Positions 46,129 through 57,881 of a stretch of 64,000 bases of DNA are shown piece by piece; position 1 is the first letter of the stretch; each line of letters begins with the position of its first letter. The notes under the pieces are model-generated. The model had not been told where the DNA came from and ran no database searches. It was given only the letters and a program-made list of their open reading frames with translations. The stretch spans positions 1,178,001 through 1,242,000 of the forward strand of contig OZ023188.1 of the NCBI GenBank assembly GCA_963995505.1. Reading direction: 5' to 3'. The position numbers were made by a program, and so were the translations under genes. This DNA comes from Hypericum androsaemum (taxonomy: Eukaryota > Streptophyta > Magnoliopsida > Malpighiales > Hypericaceae).

Positions 46129-48156
46129 TTAAGGAACATGGAAGATTTTGAGAAATACTGGGTTTTCAGTGATGTATATCGCACTTTTGTTATCACAAAA
46201 GAGGAGAGCAGGAGTTGAGTGAAGAATTTGAAGATCCTGGAGTAAATACTTAACCCATTGTAGTTCACGTATAACAGTGGCCATAGAATGATACTCGGCT
46301 TCAGAAGAGGAGCACGAGACAGTCACCAAAAAAAATAGAGAAACCTGTAACAGATCTTCGAGTCATAGGGCAATTTGCTCAATCACTATCACAATATGCC
46401 TTAAATTGACAAGAAGAACCTACTGGATAATAATTACTAGTGCCAGGGGATTGTTTAAGATACTTGAGAATTCTGTGAGCAGCCTTTAAGTGAACATCAG
46501 TTGGACAAGATAGAAACTGACTCAATTGCCAGACTGCGAAGGCGATGTCAGGCCGAGTATTGGTAAGGTAGATAAGACGACTAATCAACCTATGATAGGT
46601 AGAAGAGGTGATGACCTTATCAGGATCCAAATCCCAATCGTCATCATCATCGAATACATGGCCATCATCAAGTAAAGTGCCAAAAGTCGGCTCCAAATGT
46701 TGATTGGCTTCTGCAGGTGTAGATACAGGCTTACAACCTAAGAAGTCAGTGTCACGTAGCAGCTCTAGAGTGTATTTCTTCTGACAAATATGAAGTCATG
46801 CATCCTTCCTTGCAACCTCGAGACCAAAGAAGTACTTGAGATGGCCTAGATCATTGAGTTTAAGATGGGTATGAAGAAATTGTTTTACTTTATTAATCAC
46901 CCTGAGATCAGCTACTGCAAGCACGATATCGTCTACATAGACTAAGAGAGCAATAAAGACATCACCAGATCCTTTAGTAAATAAAGAATGATCATATTGT
47001 GACTGAACAAATCCAAATAGAAGAAGGATGGAGGTCAATTTTGCAAAACACTGACGGCTCACTTATTTGAGACCGTAAAGAGATTTGTTGAGTTTGTAGA
47101 CCATATCAAGTTGTTCTGGCTGTAAACAAAGACCAGGAGGTGTGTCCATATAAACTTCTTCCTTAAGATCACCATTAACAAAGGCATTGTTTACATCAAG
47201 CTGATGGAGATGCCACTGTTTTTGGACTGCCACATCAAATAACAAACGAATAGTGGTTAACTTGGCCACTGGAGAAAAAGTATCAATAAAGTCAATACCA
47301 AGAGCCTGTGTGTAGCCTTTGGCTACCAATCGAGCCTTGTGACGCTCAAGACTTCCATCAGCTTTGTACTTCACTTTATAAACCCATTTGCACTTGACAG
47401 CTCTTTTGCCTGGAGGCAAATGTACAAGGTCCCAAGTATGGTTTGACAACAGAGCATGGAGTTCACTTGCCATTGCAGCACGTCAATAATCATGTTTAGA
47501 GGCTTCTAGATAGGTTTTGGGCTCAACAGTATCGAGAAGACTCAAAGAAAATGCTTTATGAGCAGCAAATATATGATCGACGGAGAAAAAAGAGGAAATT
47601 GGATAAAGAGATGTAACCTTGCTCACAGTAGGATTGGTAAGATGGACTGCTAAATTATATATGTAATCAGTCAAACAGGCAGGAGGTACTCGAATCCTCT
47701 CTATCTTCTTACAAGAACATCAGCAGGTACCAGAGTTGGTGACGAAGTAACATTTGGTTCATCAAAATAGACGTGTGTTCTGTTAGGAATAGGGTGATTG
47801 AGGCTACTAGGTGATGGTTGTGGGGAATTTGGTTCATCAAAACAGACGTGTGATCTATTAGGAATAGGATGGTGGCTATTAGGAGCAGGCATAGAAGAGC
47901 ATAGGAAAAGTGACGCAGGTGTATATAGTGGTGTTATGATAGGCATCTGGTCATGGACAGTGGAATCAGGAAAATTAGTAAGTGGACATGATGAAGGTAT
48001 GACAACATAAGAAGGATCATAAGGTTGAAACATAGTTTGCTGATAAACATGTTGGTTTTGAAATGGAAACATATGCTCATAAAAGATAATATCTCGTGAA
48101 AAAATAATGTCCTGTGTGGTGAGATTGTAGAGTTTATAACCCTTAATGGAGGGAGG
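46129..48156 (-). pseudogene. Copia reverse transcriptase and RNase H half
   Basis: Resumes on the other side of the Athila insertion with SIKGYKLYNL, then a low-complexity linker. RT blocks are [51 protein letters not shown] and the catalytic YVDDIVLA. Next come YLTNTRPDIAFAVWQLSQFL and RNase H blocks AYCDSD, SSSEAEYHSMA and FCDNKSAI. Several stops (near 47062, 47478, 47690) and frame changes make it defective. Confidence 0.88.
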
Positions 48157-49630
48157 TGATGAGTGTGAAAACACTCTATCATCCATGTATGTTTTAGTGT
48201 CGATTTTCTATTGTTTCTAGTGTTTTTGTGTGTTATGTATCGTTGTATTGTTATATATTGTGTTTTGAACGTTTTAGTATTGTTCTTGTGATTTTTATTA
48301 CATTTCGTTCCTGTTTATTACTAGGAGACTATGTGGTGATGCAAGGAGGATATTGGTGCACTTTGGAGCGTGTCATAGGCGATCGGATCAGCCGAGACAA
48401 TTGGCGTTTTATGAGACCCAAGAAAGCATGAAGCAAAACTGACCCCTTGCGACTCAAATGCCGATAACTTTCTCATCCGAAGTCCAATGGAGTCAAGTAA
48501 GGTGGCGCTGGAAATAAGACATCCGGAGCTACAAATTTATCTTCATGGGCTTCTCCAAATTCGGAGTCCAAGTGGGAGGAAAATCGCGTCCAAAGTTGAC
48601 CTTCGAATCTGCCAACAAATCTGACGAGTGGGCCAAATTTTAGGATTTGTTTTGGGCCCATTTTTGGGCATGAATAGTGAATGTCGTGGCTGGCACTTCC
48701 TAAGCCAAAAACTTGTATAAATAGCTTCCTTGGCTTATTTTAGAAGGAACCAACTTAGAACCTTAGAATTAGATATTTTGGTAACAACTCTCCACTAACT
48801 CTCTCTCTTTTGAAGAGAAACTTGGCTCACCATTGTTGAAGCTTGTAGAGAACTTGAAGGAGAACTTTTGGAAGCTTTGAAGATCATCTTGAGCTTTCTC
48901 TAACCCTCTCTTTTATGTTTAGGCTTTACTTACTTCATTTAATGGATGTGTTTAGTTGTGTAGTTGATATGTGTGAGTAGTTGTTTAGTGGGTTTGGTGC
49001 CTTGATGGCATCTATTTAGCCAATGGTTTAGTGGGGTTAAAATGCTAAGGTTTGTGAACTAGTTAATGCATTTAATACTTAATCTTGATTGATCACCTTG
49101 ATTATGAACATAGTTAATGTTAATCGCCAAGAGAGGTTAGGATTAACGGACCATTTAACTAGTTGAGTAGAAACCTATTATTGAGAGATCACCTTAGGTG
49201 ACTAGTTGTCCAAAGGATGGTGATTATAGTTGGTGATTAGTTAGATTAGATGGCTAACTTGTCGCGAGAGCGTGGTTAGTTCATCTAAGTCTAGTTAAGA
49301 ATCGATTTAGACTAGTTTGTCGCGAGAGCGTTGATTAGTTGCCTTCGAAACATCCGGACCATATCATGAACTTAATAAACCCCATATGCCATTTGGTTAT
49401 GTAGATGTCATTGGCACCAAGCTCACTCTTGTTTTAAGTGTTTAAACCATCACCTTGTTTAGTTACAATTTCATTTCTAGTAGCATATTGTGTTTGGAAT
49501 TGACACCTCTATTTCTTATTGTCCTAAACTAGTGGTAAAGTCGAGTTTGCGGCCTAGCTTAGTCCTTGTGGGACGACAATCCCTTACTTACTCATTATTG
49601 CAAGAGGGGTGAAAAAAATCCTTCCTTTCA
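48157..49630 (+). repeat. 5' LTR of the Athila-like element
   Basis: 1,474 bp, TGATGAGTG...CTTTCA. It has a TATAAATAGC core promoter near 48716. Confidence 0.92.
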
Positions 49631-49632
49631 AT

Positions 49633-49650
49633 TGGCGCCGTTGCCGGGGA
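49633..49650 (+). other. Primer-binding site complementary to tRNA-Asp
   Basis: TGGCGCCGTTGCCGGGGA begins two bases after the LTR. It is the exact complement of the 3' end of plant tRNA-Asp including CCA as I recall it, which is the Athila-type primer. Confidence 0.88.
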
Positions 49651-49774
49651 TTAAGTACTATACGCTTAATTTGGCTTACGAACTTGGATTGAGATATTTA
49701 TTTATTTTTTTGTTTACTTGGTTACTGTTACTTAGTGTCTTTGTTGTTTATCTTACAAAGTACTTATTTGTCGG

Positions 49775-51223
49775 ATGCGCTCAACTCGCTCAACAAACAA
49801 CATTCCGATCGGAGTAGACGTTGACATTGGATACTTGGAAAGGGTATTACGACAAGAGAAAAGGACTCAAGCAAGGATGAATCAACAACCTCATGTGCAA
49901 GAAGCTCCACAAGGAGCTCCGCAAGGCGATGCACAAGGAGTTGGAGTTCCTCGAAGGTCTCTCATGGACTATGCTAGGCCCACATTGAGAGGGGTAATGT
50001 CTGGAGTTCCTAGGCCTGCTATTCAAGCTAACACCTTTGAGATCAAGCCAGCGGTGATTCACATGCTCCAAGCTTCGGTCCAATTCTATGGATTACCGAA
50101 TGAAGATCCCAACTACCATATTGCGAATTTTCTGGAGATAGTCGACACCTTCAAGCATAATGGAGCTACCGACGATGCTGTGAAGCTTAGGTTGTTCCCA
50201 TTTACCTTGAAGGACAAAGCAAAGATATGGTATAAGGATCTGGTTGGGACAACAATTACGACGTGGGAAGAGCTAGCTAATGCCTTCCTTGACAAGTATT
50301 TTCCCTTCTCCAAGACAAATAGACTCGTGAAGGAGATTAACAACTTCCAACAATTCGAGAATGAGTCGTTGAGTGAAACTTGGGAGAGATTCAAGGGATT
50401 ACAAAGGAGTTGTCCACACCACAATATATCAGCGGAGTCTTTACTCCAAACTTTTTACTTTGGTCTTGGACCCTCTACAAGGGGGACGGTTGATGCTGCC
50501 TCTAATGGATCCTTTTTGAGAAGAGAGAGGGATGATGCCTACCACATCGTGGAAGAATTAGCAGCTACAAACATCCTAATGGCCAATGAGAGAGCTAGGC
50601 AACCGAGAAAGGAGCAAGTAGAAGTGATTGATGTTGACATTGCCTCCTCAATTCAAGCTCAATTAGCTTTATTAGCAAGGCAAGTGAAGGAACTAAGCTT
50701 GAACAAAAGCAATGTGGCGGCTGTGCAAACAAATTGTGAAGTTTGTGGCAATGTTGGCCATGAGATGAATGAGTGTGCCATGTTGGGCTCTTCTATGGAG
50801 GAAGTAAATTTTGTTGGTGGCCAAGGACAAGGCCAAGGTCAAAGAGCAAATAGGATGGAAAACAACCCATATTCCTCTACTTACAATCCAGGTTGGAGAA
50901 ATCACCCGAACTTCTCTTGGAGGGGTACGGGAGGAAGTAGTACAGATAACATGGTGATTGTTCCGGATAAGGGACTTCCTCTTCGTAATGCACCTCAAGG
51001 GCCTCCTCCAGGTTTCCAACCATATTTCTCTTTGATGGATCGGATGGGAGCTATTGAGGAGAGGATCGACAAGATGGACAAGTTCATACAAGAAATCGGA
51101 GCCAACAAGGCCAAATTTTGGCCGTCATACAACAACAAGGATCAAGGCAAGATAACCTTGAACAAATCCTCAAGGGTCAAGCAACCGCCATGCATAATAT
51201 GGAGAGGCAACTTGGGCAAATAG
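49775..51223 (+). CDS. Athila-type gag polyprotein (482 aa)
   Basis: A long open frame from MRSTRSTNNIPIGVDVD. Capsid blocks are EIKPAVIHMLQASVQFYGLP, NFLEIVDTFKHNGATDDAVK, LRLFPFTLKDKAKIWYKDL and TWERFKGLQRSCPHH. A CCHC zinc knuckle CEVCGNVGHEMNEC lies at about residues 320-333. The last ~25 residues are out of frame: a frameshift near 51140 separates gag from the protease frame. In intact elements gag and pol are fused, so this is a damaged polyprotein, though gag itself looks complete. Confidence 0.88.
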   Translation: MRSTRSTNNIPIGVDVDIGYLERVLRQEKRTQARMNQQPHVQEAPQGAPQGDAQGVGVPRRSLMDYARPTLRGVMSGVPRPAIQANTFEIKPAVIHMLQASVQFYGLPNEDPNYHIANFLEIVDTFKHNGATDDAVKLRLFPFTLKDKAKIWYKDLVGTTITTWEELANAFLDKYFPFSKTNRLVKEINNFQQFENESLSETWERFKGLQRSCPHHNISAESLLQTFYFGLGPSTRGTVDAASNGSFLRRERDDAYHIVEELAATNILMANERARQPRKEQVEVIDVDIASSIQAQLALLARQVKELSLNKSNVAAVQTNCEVCGNVGHEMNECAMLGSSMEEVNFVGGQGQGQGQRANRMENNPYSSTYNPGWRNHPNFSWRGTGGSSTDNMVIVPDKGLPLRNAPQGPPPGFQPYFSLMDRMGAIEERIDKMDKFIQEIGANKAKFWPSYNNKDQGKITLNKSSRVKQPPCIIWRGNLGK

Positions 51224-51291
51224 CAAATGCAAGTGTCCACAGAGCGTCCGGTTCTCTTCCTAGCTCCACGGAAGTGTAACCTCGAGAAAAT

Positions 51292-52791
51292 GTGAGTGCA
51301 ATTTGTTTGAGGAGTGGTAAGGAAATAGCTTCTCAAAAGGCAACCCGGAAGAACAATGACGATCCTATGGAAGCCATTGACGAGGAGAAAGAAGTAGAGG
51401 CAGAGAGAGAGAGAAGTCACCCGGTTGAGAGTGCTGAAGAAGAAGTCTACGTGCCACCACCACCTAAAGCTCCTCGACTACCATTCCCTCAAAGAGTGAA
51501 GAAGAAGAATGTGATGGATGACAAGTTTATTGGCTTCATGGAGAAGATGAAGAACATCCAGATCAGTGTTTCTTTTCTTGAGATGTTGGATCAATTACCA
51601 CAATACTCGAAGTTTCTCAAGGAACTCATCACTAAGAAGAGGAAGTGGAAAGATGGAGAGACGGTAGCCCTCACGGAGAAATGTAGCTCTCTCATCTCCA
51701 AAGATCTCCCAACAAAGCTAAAAGATCCAGGGAGTTTTACTATTCCTGATTTTGTTGGTGATGTTGAGTTTCCCAAGTGCTTATGTGATTTAGGTGCTAG
51801 CATTAACTTGATACCTTTTTCTATTATGAGAAGACTTGGCTTGAGTGAGGTGAAACCCACTTTTATGCGTCTCCAATTGGTGGACCAAACCATAAAGAGG
51901 CCATTCGGGGTTGTGGAGGATGTCTTGTTGAAGATTGATAAGTTTATCTTTCCCGTGGACTTTGTGGTGTTGGATTACGAAGAGGACAAGAGTTGTCCAC
52001 TAATTCTTGGCCGACCGTTTCTCAACACGGCACGTGCCTTGGTGGACGTACATGAAGGAAGATTGGTCCTCCGAATAGGGGAGGAGAAAGTAGAGTTCAA
52101 GATGTCCAATGCAATGAGCCACCCTCTTGACGAAGGCGTGTGCATGAAGATTGATATGGTTGAAGATTGTGTCCTCAAGTTGGGCAAGGAGAGCTCATTG
52201 AAGATTGAAGGTGGAATAGATGAAAAGCATGATGGAGAACAAGATGAGGATGACTTGGAAGAGTTCATGGGAGAAGCTTATAAAAAAGGTCACCATAAGG
52301 ATTTGGAGCTTGATTTGAAGTATCCTACTCCACCTTCCATCATTAAGGCTCCAAGCTTGGAGTTGAAAGAGCTACCCTCCCATTTACGATATGCATTCTT
52401 AAAGGATGAAGGAAGAATCCCCATTATCGTCTCCAACAAGCTCTCTAAGGAGCAAGAGGAGAAGGTGCTTGAAGTTGTTAACAAATGGATTAAGGCCATG
52501 GCATGCCAAAAATCTGATATGAAGGGGATAAATCCTGACATGATTATGCATTACATCCACTTGGAGGAGGAAGCCAAGCCGGGAGTGGAAAGGCTTAAGA
52601 AGGAGGATAAGAAAAAGAAACATGACGCCCACATCGGGAAGAAGGAGTTCAAAGAAGGTGATCAAGTGCTACTCTACAACTCTCGGTTAAAACTTTTTCC
52701 GGGAAAACACAAGTCCAAGTGGAGTGGACCTTTCAAGGTGGTAAAAATTTTTCCATTTGGAACACTCAAATTGGAAAGAAGTAATGGATGA
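51292..52791 (+). CDS. Athila protease fused to integrase C-terminus (499 aa), RT deleted
   Basis: The retropepsin core CLCDLGASINLIPFSIMRRL is at about residues 163-182 and PLILGRPFLNTARALVDV follows. The frame then enters the start of RT (LPSHLRYAFL, IPIIVSNKLSKEQEEKVLEV) and jumps within the frame to the integrase C-terminal segment FKEGDQVLLYNSRLKLFPGK and SKWSGPF (about 452-483). The RT palm, RNase H and integrase catalytic core are absent, yet the junction keeps one open frame. One stop (TAA at 51277) and the upstream frameshift separate it from gag, and its stop at 52789 interrupts VFKVNGQRCKIYLGG. Confidence 0.85.
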   Translation: MSAICLRSGKEIASQKATRKNNDDPMEAIDEEKEVEAERERSHPVESAEEEVYVPPPPKAPRLPFPQRVKKKNVMDDKFIGFMEKMKNIQISVSFLEMLDQLPQYSKFLKELITKKRKWKDGETVALTEKCSSLISKDLPTKLKDPGSFTIPDFVGDVEFPKCLCDLGASINLIPFSIMRRLGLSEVKPTFMRLQLVDQTIKRPFGVVEDVLLKIDKFIFPVDFVVLDYEEDKSCPLILGRPFLNTARALVDVHEGRLVLRIGEEKVEFKMSNAMSHPLDEGVCMKIDMVEDCVLKLGKESSLKIEGGIDEKHDGEQDEDDLEEFMGEAYKKGHHKDLELDLKYPTPPSIIKAPSLELKELPSHLRYAFLKDEGRIPIIVSNKLSKEQEEKVLEVVNKWIKAMACQKSDMKGINPDMIMHYIHLEEEAKPGVERLKKEDKKKKHDAHIGKKEFKEGDQVLLYNSRLKLFPGKHKSKWSGPFKVVKIFPFGTLKLERSNG

Positions 52792-53164
52792 GTCTTCAAG
52801 GTGAATGGCCAAAGGTGTAAGATTTACCTTGGTGGCGATGTTGAACGAAGTTCGGAGGTGCAACCCGTGACTTCACCCTCCGATGCATGAAAAAGGGGAG
52901 TAAAGTCAAGCTAACGACTATAACTTAGCATATTTTTGTATTGTCTTTATATTGTCATAGTCTATTTGTGTTTTTCTTATTACGTTTGTTTTTAGTCGGG
53001 TATGATTTTGAAGCATCGATTAATGCTAATGGTATTTCTTTGCATTTTGAAGGTGATCTCAAGAAATTCGGACTTATCTTAGACGATTGGATACTTAGCG
53101 AGGGCCACGGTCGTGGCATTTCTCTAGAAGTCAGGGACATTTTTGAAGGCACAAGGACACCTCA

Positions 53165-53600
53165 CCTATCATTAGTAAATAAACCATATCTTGGTGCTCG
53201 AGCATCCGATGGAGCTGATTCTTGTGTCTATGGAAAGCTAAGAGGTAGGCCTACAACTTTGTAGTTGATGATTTCTTCTAGTTCGGGGTAGAAGGGGTCT
53301 CAAATCGAAGGAATATGAAAAAAGGGGGCCACAGTCGTGGCAAACTCTCTGTAAGTCCATGCCTTGAAAAAGCTTGAAGGCTACGGTCGTGGCCCTAAAA
53401 GCCACGTTCGTGGCTCATCATCAAAGGCCACGGTCAGGGCCCAGCTGGCGCTATCATTAGTAAATAGGCCATATCTTGGTGCTCGAGACTCGGATTGAGG
53501 TGATTCTTGTTGCTACGGAAAGCTAAGAGATAGGCCAACAACTTTGTACTTTATGACTTCTTCGAGTTCAGGGTGGAAGGGGTCTCAAATCTTTTCCAAC
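53165..53600 (+). repeat. Diverged direct repeats with GGCCACGGTCGTGGCC-type palindromes
   Basis: About 130 bp starting TCATTAGTAAATA at 53169 recurs at 53455 (shared CATATCTTGGTGCTCGAG, GGGGTCTCAAATC). Around and between the copies, variants of GGCCACGGTCGTGGCC occur at about 53102, 53328, 53382, 53400 and 53427. Confidence 0.75.
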
Positions 53601-54619
53601 TAAACCTATTAGAATCCTACCTCCTAAATCCTCCCAATCCACGCAAATGACCGATGGAGTGATCCGGATACAACATCCCGCCACCACCACCTTCTCCACC
53701 TCAAGACTAAGGGGAGTTTTCTATCACTTTATTTTTCTTTAATTATTTTTTGTTTTTGTCTTCGTGATGTCTTGAGTTTGCTTTATATATTTGTGATGTT
53801 TTGTTCTTCTTATTTGTTTGATGTCCATGCTTGCTTCTTAATAAATTTGTTAGTATAGTTCAATTGTTTAGATGTATATGTGCTCCCTACACCTTGAGGA
53901 CAAGGTGTTCTTCAAGTGTGGGGGTGTGGTTCTACTTAGGAATCCTTTGTGTGTTTAGGTCTAGTTTGTCTAGTTTAGGCAATAATTTGGCATGAATTTT
54001 CAAAATTTGACCCCCTTCAAAATTCTTCAACTTGTGTTAGAAGCTTACCACACACCTAGTTAGGAAATAAACTCGAGCATCAAGCCTAAGAACTTGTAAA
54101 AATCTCACCCTCGGTTGTTTAGACTAGTGGTCTCACTATGTAGATTAGACTAGAGGGTTGATGAGTGACCTTGTGAGGAACTTTGAGCCGAAGGAGGAGA
54201 CAACCGTCTTCATTTATTCATGAGGTGCCTACATGAGTTTGGGTGATCGAGGTATCCTACTAGTACTTGACATGGTCTTGGTTGTGTGGCGTTAGTGAAT
54301 GACGGGGGCTAATCCTTTGAAATTGAGCCTAGCGCTTTAGAGCCAAGAACCTTTATATCCATTACTTTAACCCATTGAGCCTAGCCATTCTTTGATCATA
54401 TTATATGTATACCAACTCTAAGCCTTATATCCACCATCTTCCCGACCTTTGGTCATCCGATCCGAGGACACATAGGTTTACACCTTTTGGGGATGTTATG
54501 TATTGGGTTTAGTTGGTAGCTTAGTGTTCATATGGGTTAATTTATTGGGAATTTGGGTAGTTGAGAGGCCATACAAAGAAGCCGAGTTTTTGCCTAGAAA
54601 ATGCCATGTTTGTGTTTGT

Positions 54620-54700
54620 TGAAAGAAAAAAGAAAAAAAAGAAAGAAAAAAAAGATAAGAAAAAAAAGAGAACCAAAAAAAAAGAAAAAAAAGGGAAGTG
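54620..54700 (+). repeat. A/G-rich low-complexity tract in the Athila-like element
   Basis: Runs of GAAAGAAAAAA and AAGAAAAAAAGG, the purine-rich low-complexity sequence common in the 3' region of plant Gypsy elements. Confidence 0.8.
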
Positions 54701-55348
54701 AAGTGAAGGTTGAATAAGGCATTAATTATTGGCATAACTCGTGCTACGCGGTCTTAGGAAATGGGTGAATTTTGAGAGTGTGCTTTAATTAATTATGGTG
54801 AGGATGTTTAGAATAGACGAGAGACTAGAATGCTTTGGCAACAAGTCCTCGGATTGGGTGGTTTAACTACTATCCATATATATTATCTCACCAATACCTT
54901 AGCCCCATTACAACCCGATTGAAAGCCCCATGTTCACGTGCAACCACACGACTTTGAGACACTGTTGAGTAGGACGTAGGATATTTTGAAAGACATCGGT
55001 CATGTACGCGAGAGATAGGAAGTTGGCTACTTACAAATCGTGAGCTAAAAATTTCCGAACCTCTGAGTGGTTAACCTTCTAGTGTCTTTTACATAATGAT
55101 AACACTTGTTTAAACCACCGAGTGGTGAGGTATCTACCGGGTCTTACTCTTTGTGTTTGGGTTGATGAACTAGCTAGGTAGTGGGGTGGTCTTTTGATGC
55201 AAGTTTGAGATTTTGAGGGGAGTCAATTTGTGAACTTGTCATGCCAAGTCTATTCCTTGCTGTGTTTTTCCTTGTTGTGTGATGTTGTTTTCGTTTTTCA
55301 TGTGTTGAGCTTTGCTTGGGGACAAGCAATGATTCAAGTGTGAGGGTG

Positions 55349-56820
55349 TGATGAGTGTGAAAACACTCTATCATCCATGTATGTTTTAGTATCGATTTTC
55401 TATTGTTTCTAGTGTTTTTGTGTGTTATGTATCGTTGTATTGTTATATATTGTGCTTTAAACGTTTTAGTATTGTTCTTGTGATTTTTATTATATTTCGT
55501 TCCTGTTTATTACTAGGAGACTATGTGGTGATGCAAGGAGGATATTGGTGCACTTTGGAGCGTGTCATAGGCGATCGGATCAGCCGGGACAATTGGCGTT
55601 TTACGAGACCCAAGAAAGCATGGAGCAAAACTGACCCCTTGCGACTCAAATGCCGATAACTTTCTTATCCAAAGTCCAATGGAGTCAAGTAAGGTGGCGC
55701 TGGAAAGAAGACATCCGGACTACAACTTTATCTTCATGGGCTTCTCCAAATTCGGAGTCCAAGTGGGAGGAAAATCGCGTCCAAAGTTGACTTTCGAATC
55801 TGCCAATAAATCTGACGAGTGGGCCAAATTTTAGGATTTGTTTTGGGCCCATTTTTGGGCATGAATAGTGAATGTCGTGGCTGGCACTTCCTAAGCCAAA
55901 AACTTGTATAAATAGCTTCCTTGGCTTATTTTAGAAGGAACCAACTTAGAACCTTAGAATTAGATATTTTGGTAACAACTCTCCATTAACTCTCTCTCTT
56001 TTGAAGAGAAACTTGGCTCACCTTTGTTGAAACTTGTAGAGAACTTGAAGGAGAACTTTTGGAAGCTTTGAAGATCATCTTGAGCTTTCTCTAACCCTCT
56101 CTTTTATGTTTAGGCTTTACTTGCTTCATTTAATGGATGTGTTTAGTTGTGTAGTTGATACGTGTGAGTAGTTGTTTAGTGGGTTTGGTGCCTTGATGGA
56201 TCTATTTAGCCAATGGTTTAGTGGGGTTAAAATGCTAAGGTTTGTGAACTAGTTAATGCGTTTAATGCTTAATCTTGATTGATCACCTTGATTATGAACA
56301 TAGTTAATATTAATTGCCGAGAGGGGTTAGGATTAACGGACCATTTAACTAGTTGAGTAGAAACCTATTGTTGAGAGATCACCTTAGGTGACTAGTTGTC
56401 TAAAGGATAGTGATTATAGTTGGTGATTAGTTAGATTAGATGGCTAACTTGTCGCGAGAGTGTGGTTAGTTCATCTAAGTCTAGTTAAGAATCGATTTAG
56501 ACTAGTTTGTCGCGAGAGCGTTGATTAGTTGCCTTCGAAACATCCGGACCATATCATGAACTTAATAAACCTCATATGTCATTTGGTTATGTAAATTTCA
56601 TTGGCACCAAGCTCACTCTTGTTTTAAGTGTTTAAACCATTACCTTGTTTAGTTGCAATTTCATTTCTAGTAGAATATTGTGTTTGGAATTGACACCTCT
56701 ATTTTTTATTGTCCTAAACTAGTGGTAAAGTCGAGTTTGCGGCCTAGCTTAGTCCTTGTGGGACGACAATCGCTTACTTACTCATTATTGCAAGAGGGGT
56801 GAAAAAAATTCTTCCTTTCA
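55349..56820 (+). repeat. 3' LTR of the Athila-like element
   Basis: 1,472 bp, near-identical to 48157-49630, ending against the GGAGG duplication. Confidence 0.92.
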
Positions 56821-56825
56821 GGAGG

Positions 56826-57850
56826 TATTCCAAGAAAAAGAAAGGGTGCAACTCTTGGATCAAATTTTAATCTTCCATTGCTCAAAGTTGAGGCATAACA
56901 TAGGCAACCAAATACCTTCAAATGACTCAACTTCGGTGCTTGGTTATGCAATATTTCAAATGGAGATTTGTTATGCAGCAAAGAAAATGGTGTTCTGTTA
57001 ATGAGGTATGTGGCATGTAATATGCAATCAGACCAGAAAGCTAGAGGTAAATGAGCTTGGATGCACAAAGATCTTGCAATATATAAAATATGTTGCTGCT
57101 TCTTTTGTACTCGCCCATTTTGTTGAGGAGTTTGCACACAAGATTGTTGATGAATGATGCCCATTTTAACATAAAAATCTTGTATGATAAATTCTCTACC
57201 TTGATCACTTCTAATGGCCTTAACTTTAGCGTTAAATTATTTGACAACCATGATGCAAAATTGTTCAATTAAAGAACGAGTTTCACTTTTGTTTTTCATG
57301 AGAAAAGTCCAAAGACCTCTGCTATGATCATCAACAATTGTTAAAAAATATGAGTAACCATCGTAAGAGGGAACACCATAAGGTCCCCAAATATCAATAT
57401 GTATGAGATCAAACTTTTGTACTGGAAGAGATTTACTGATTGAAAAAGATAAACATTTTTGCTTGGCTAAATGACACACTTCACAAGGATCGGGAACTAA
57501 GGGATCTATAGATGAATCATAGTGTTTCATAACCTGTAATTTAGAGGAAGGTAAATGTCCTAGACGACTATGCCAAAGTGCTAAATCATTGTGTATAAGT
57601 TGGAGAGTTGCTATCGTCCTAGAGGAAATAAGAGAAGGTTTGTGCTGACGCCCTGCTTGAAAAAGATAAAGCCCGTTAATGACCTCAGCCTTACCAATCG
57701 TCTGCTGGGTGGCAAGGTCCTATATGAGACAGTGTGCAGCAGAGAAGTTAGCTATATATGTAGATGTTTTCAATAACTGACTAACGGAGAGAAGATTAAA
57801 CGTAAATGTTGGGACATGGAGAACATTGTTAAGTGCCAAAGAATCAGTTA
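56826..57850 (-). pseudogene. Copia integrase
   Basis: The HHCC zinc domain is readable (WHSRLGHL, then CEVCHLAKQKC). Catalytic Asp residues sit in IHIDIWGPYG and IRSDQGREF, with stops between them. The third acidic residue, Glu in the usual NGVVER block, is replaced: the sequence reads TPQQNGRVQKK. The frame continues to PFEILHNQAP and FKxFGCLCY-type blocks and is then cut by the Athila insertion at 56820. Confidence 0.85.
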
Positions 57851-57881
57851 AAATGACTGTACCTATGTGTGTGGCCTGTAC

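Larger units (their letters stand above)
48157..56820 (+). mobile_element. Athila-like Gypsy retrotransposon, non-autonomous
   Basis: Long LTRs (48157-49630 and 55349-56820) begin TGATGAGTG, end CCTTTCA and differ at about 40 sites by eye (near 2.7%). A perfect 5-bp duplication GGAGG lies at 48152-48156 and 56821-56825. The primer site is complementary to tRNA-Asp, and a GTGTGAGGGTG purine tract precedes the 3' LTR. It encodes an Athila-type gag and protease, but RT, RNase H and most of integrase are deleted. The 2.5 kb before the 3' LTR has only short frames; no envelope-like gene is recognised. Confidence 0.92.

Noticed and set aside
52941..53264. Possible envelope-like gene in the Athila-like element
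   Set aside because: The 107-codon frame has a hydrophobic start, but the rest derives from the palindrome-rich repeat region and shows no envelope features.
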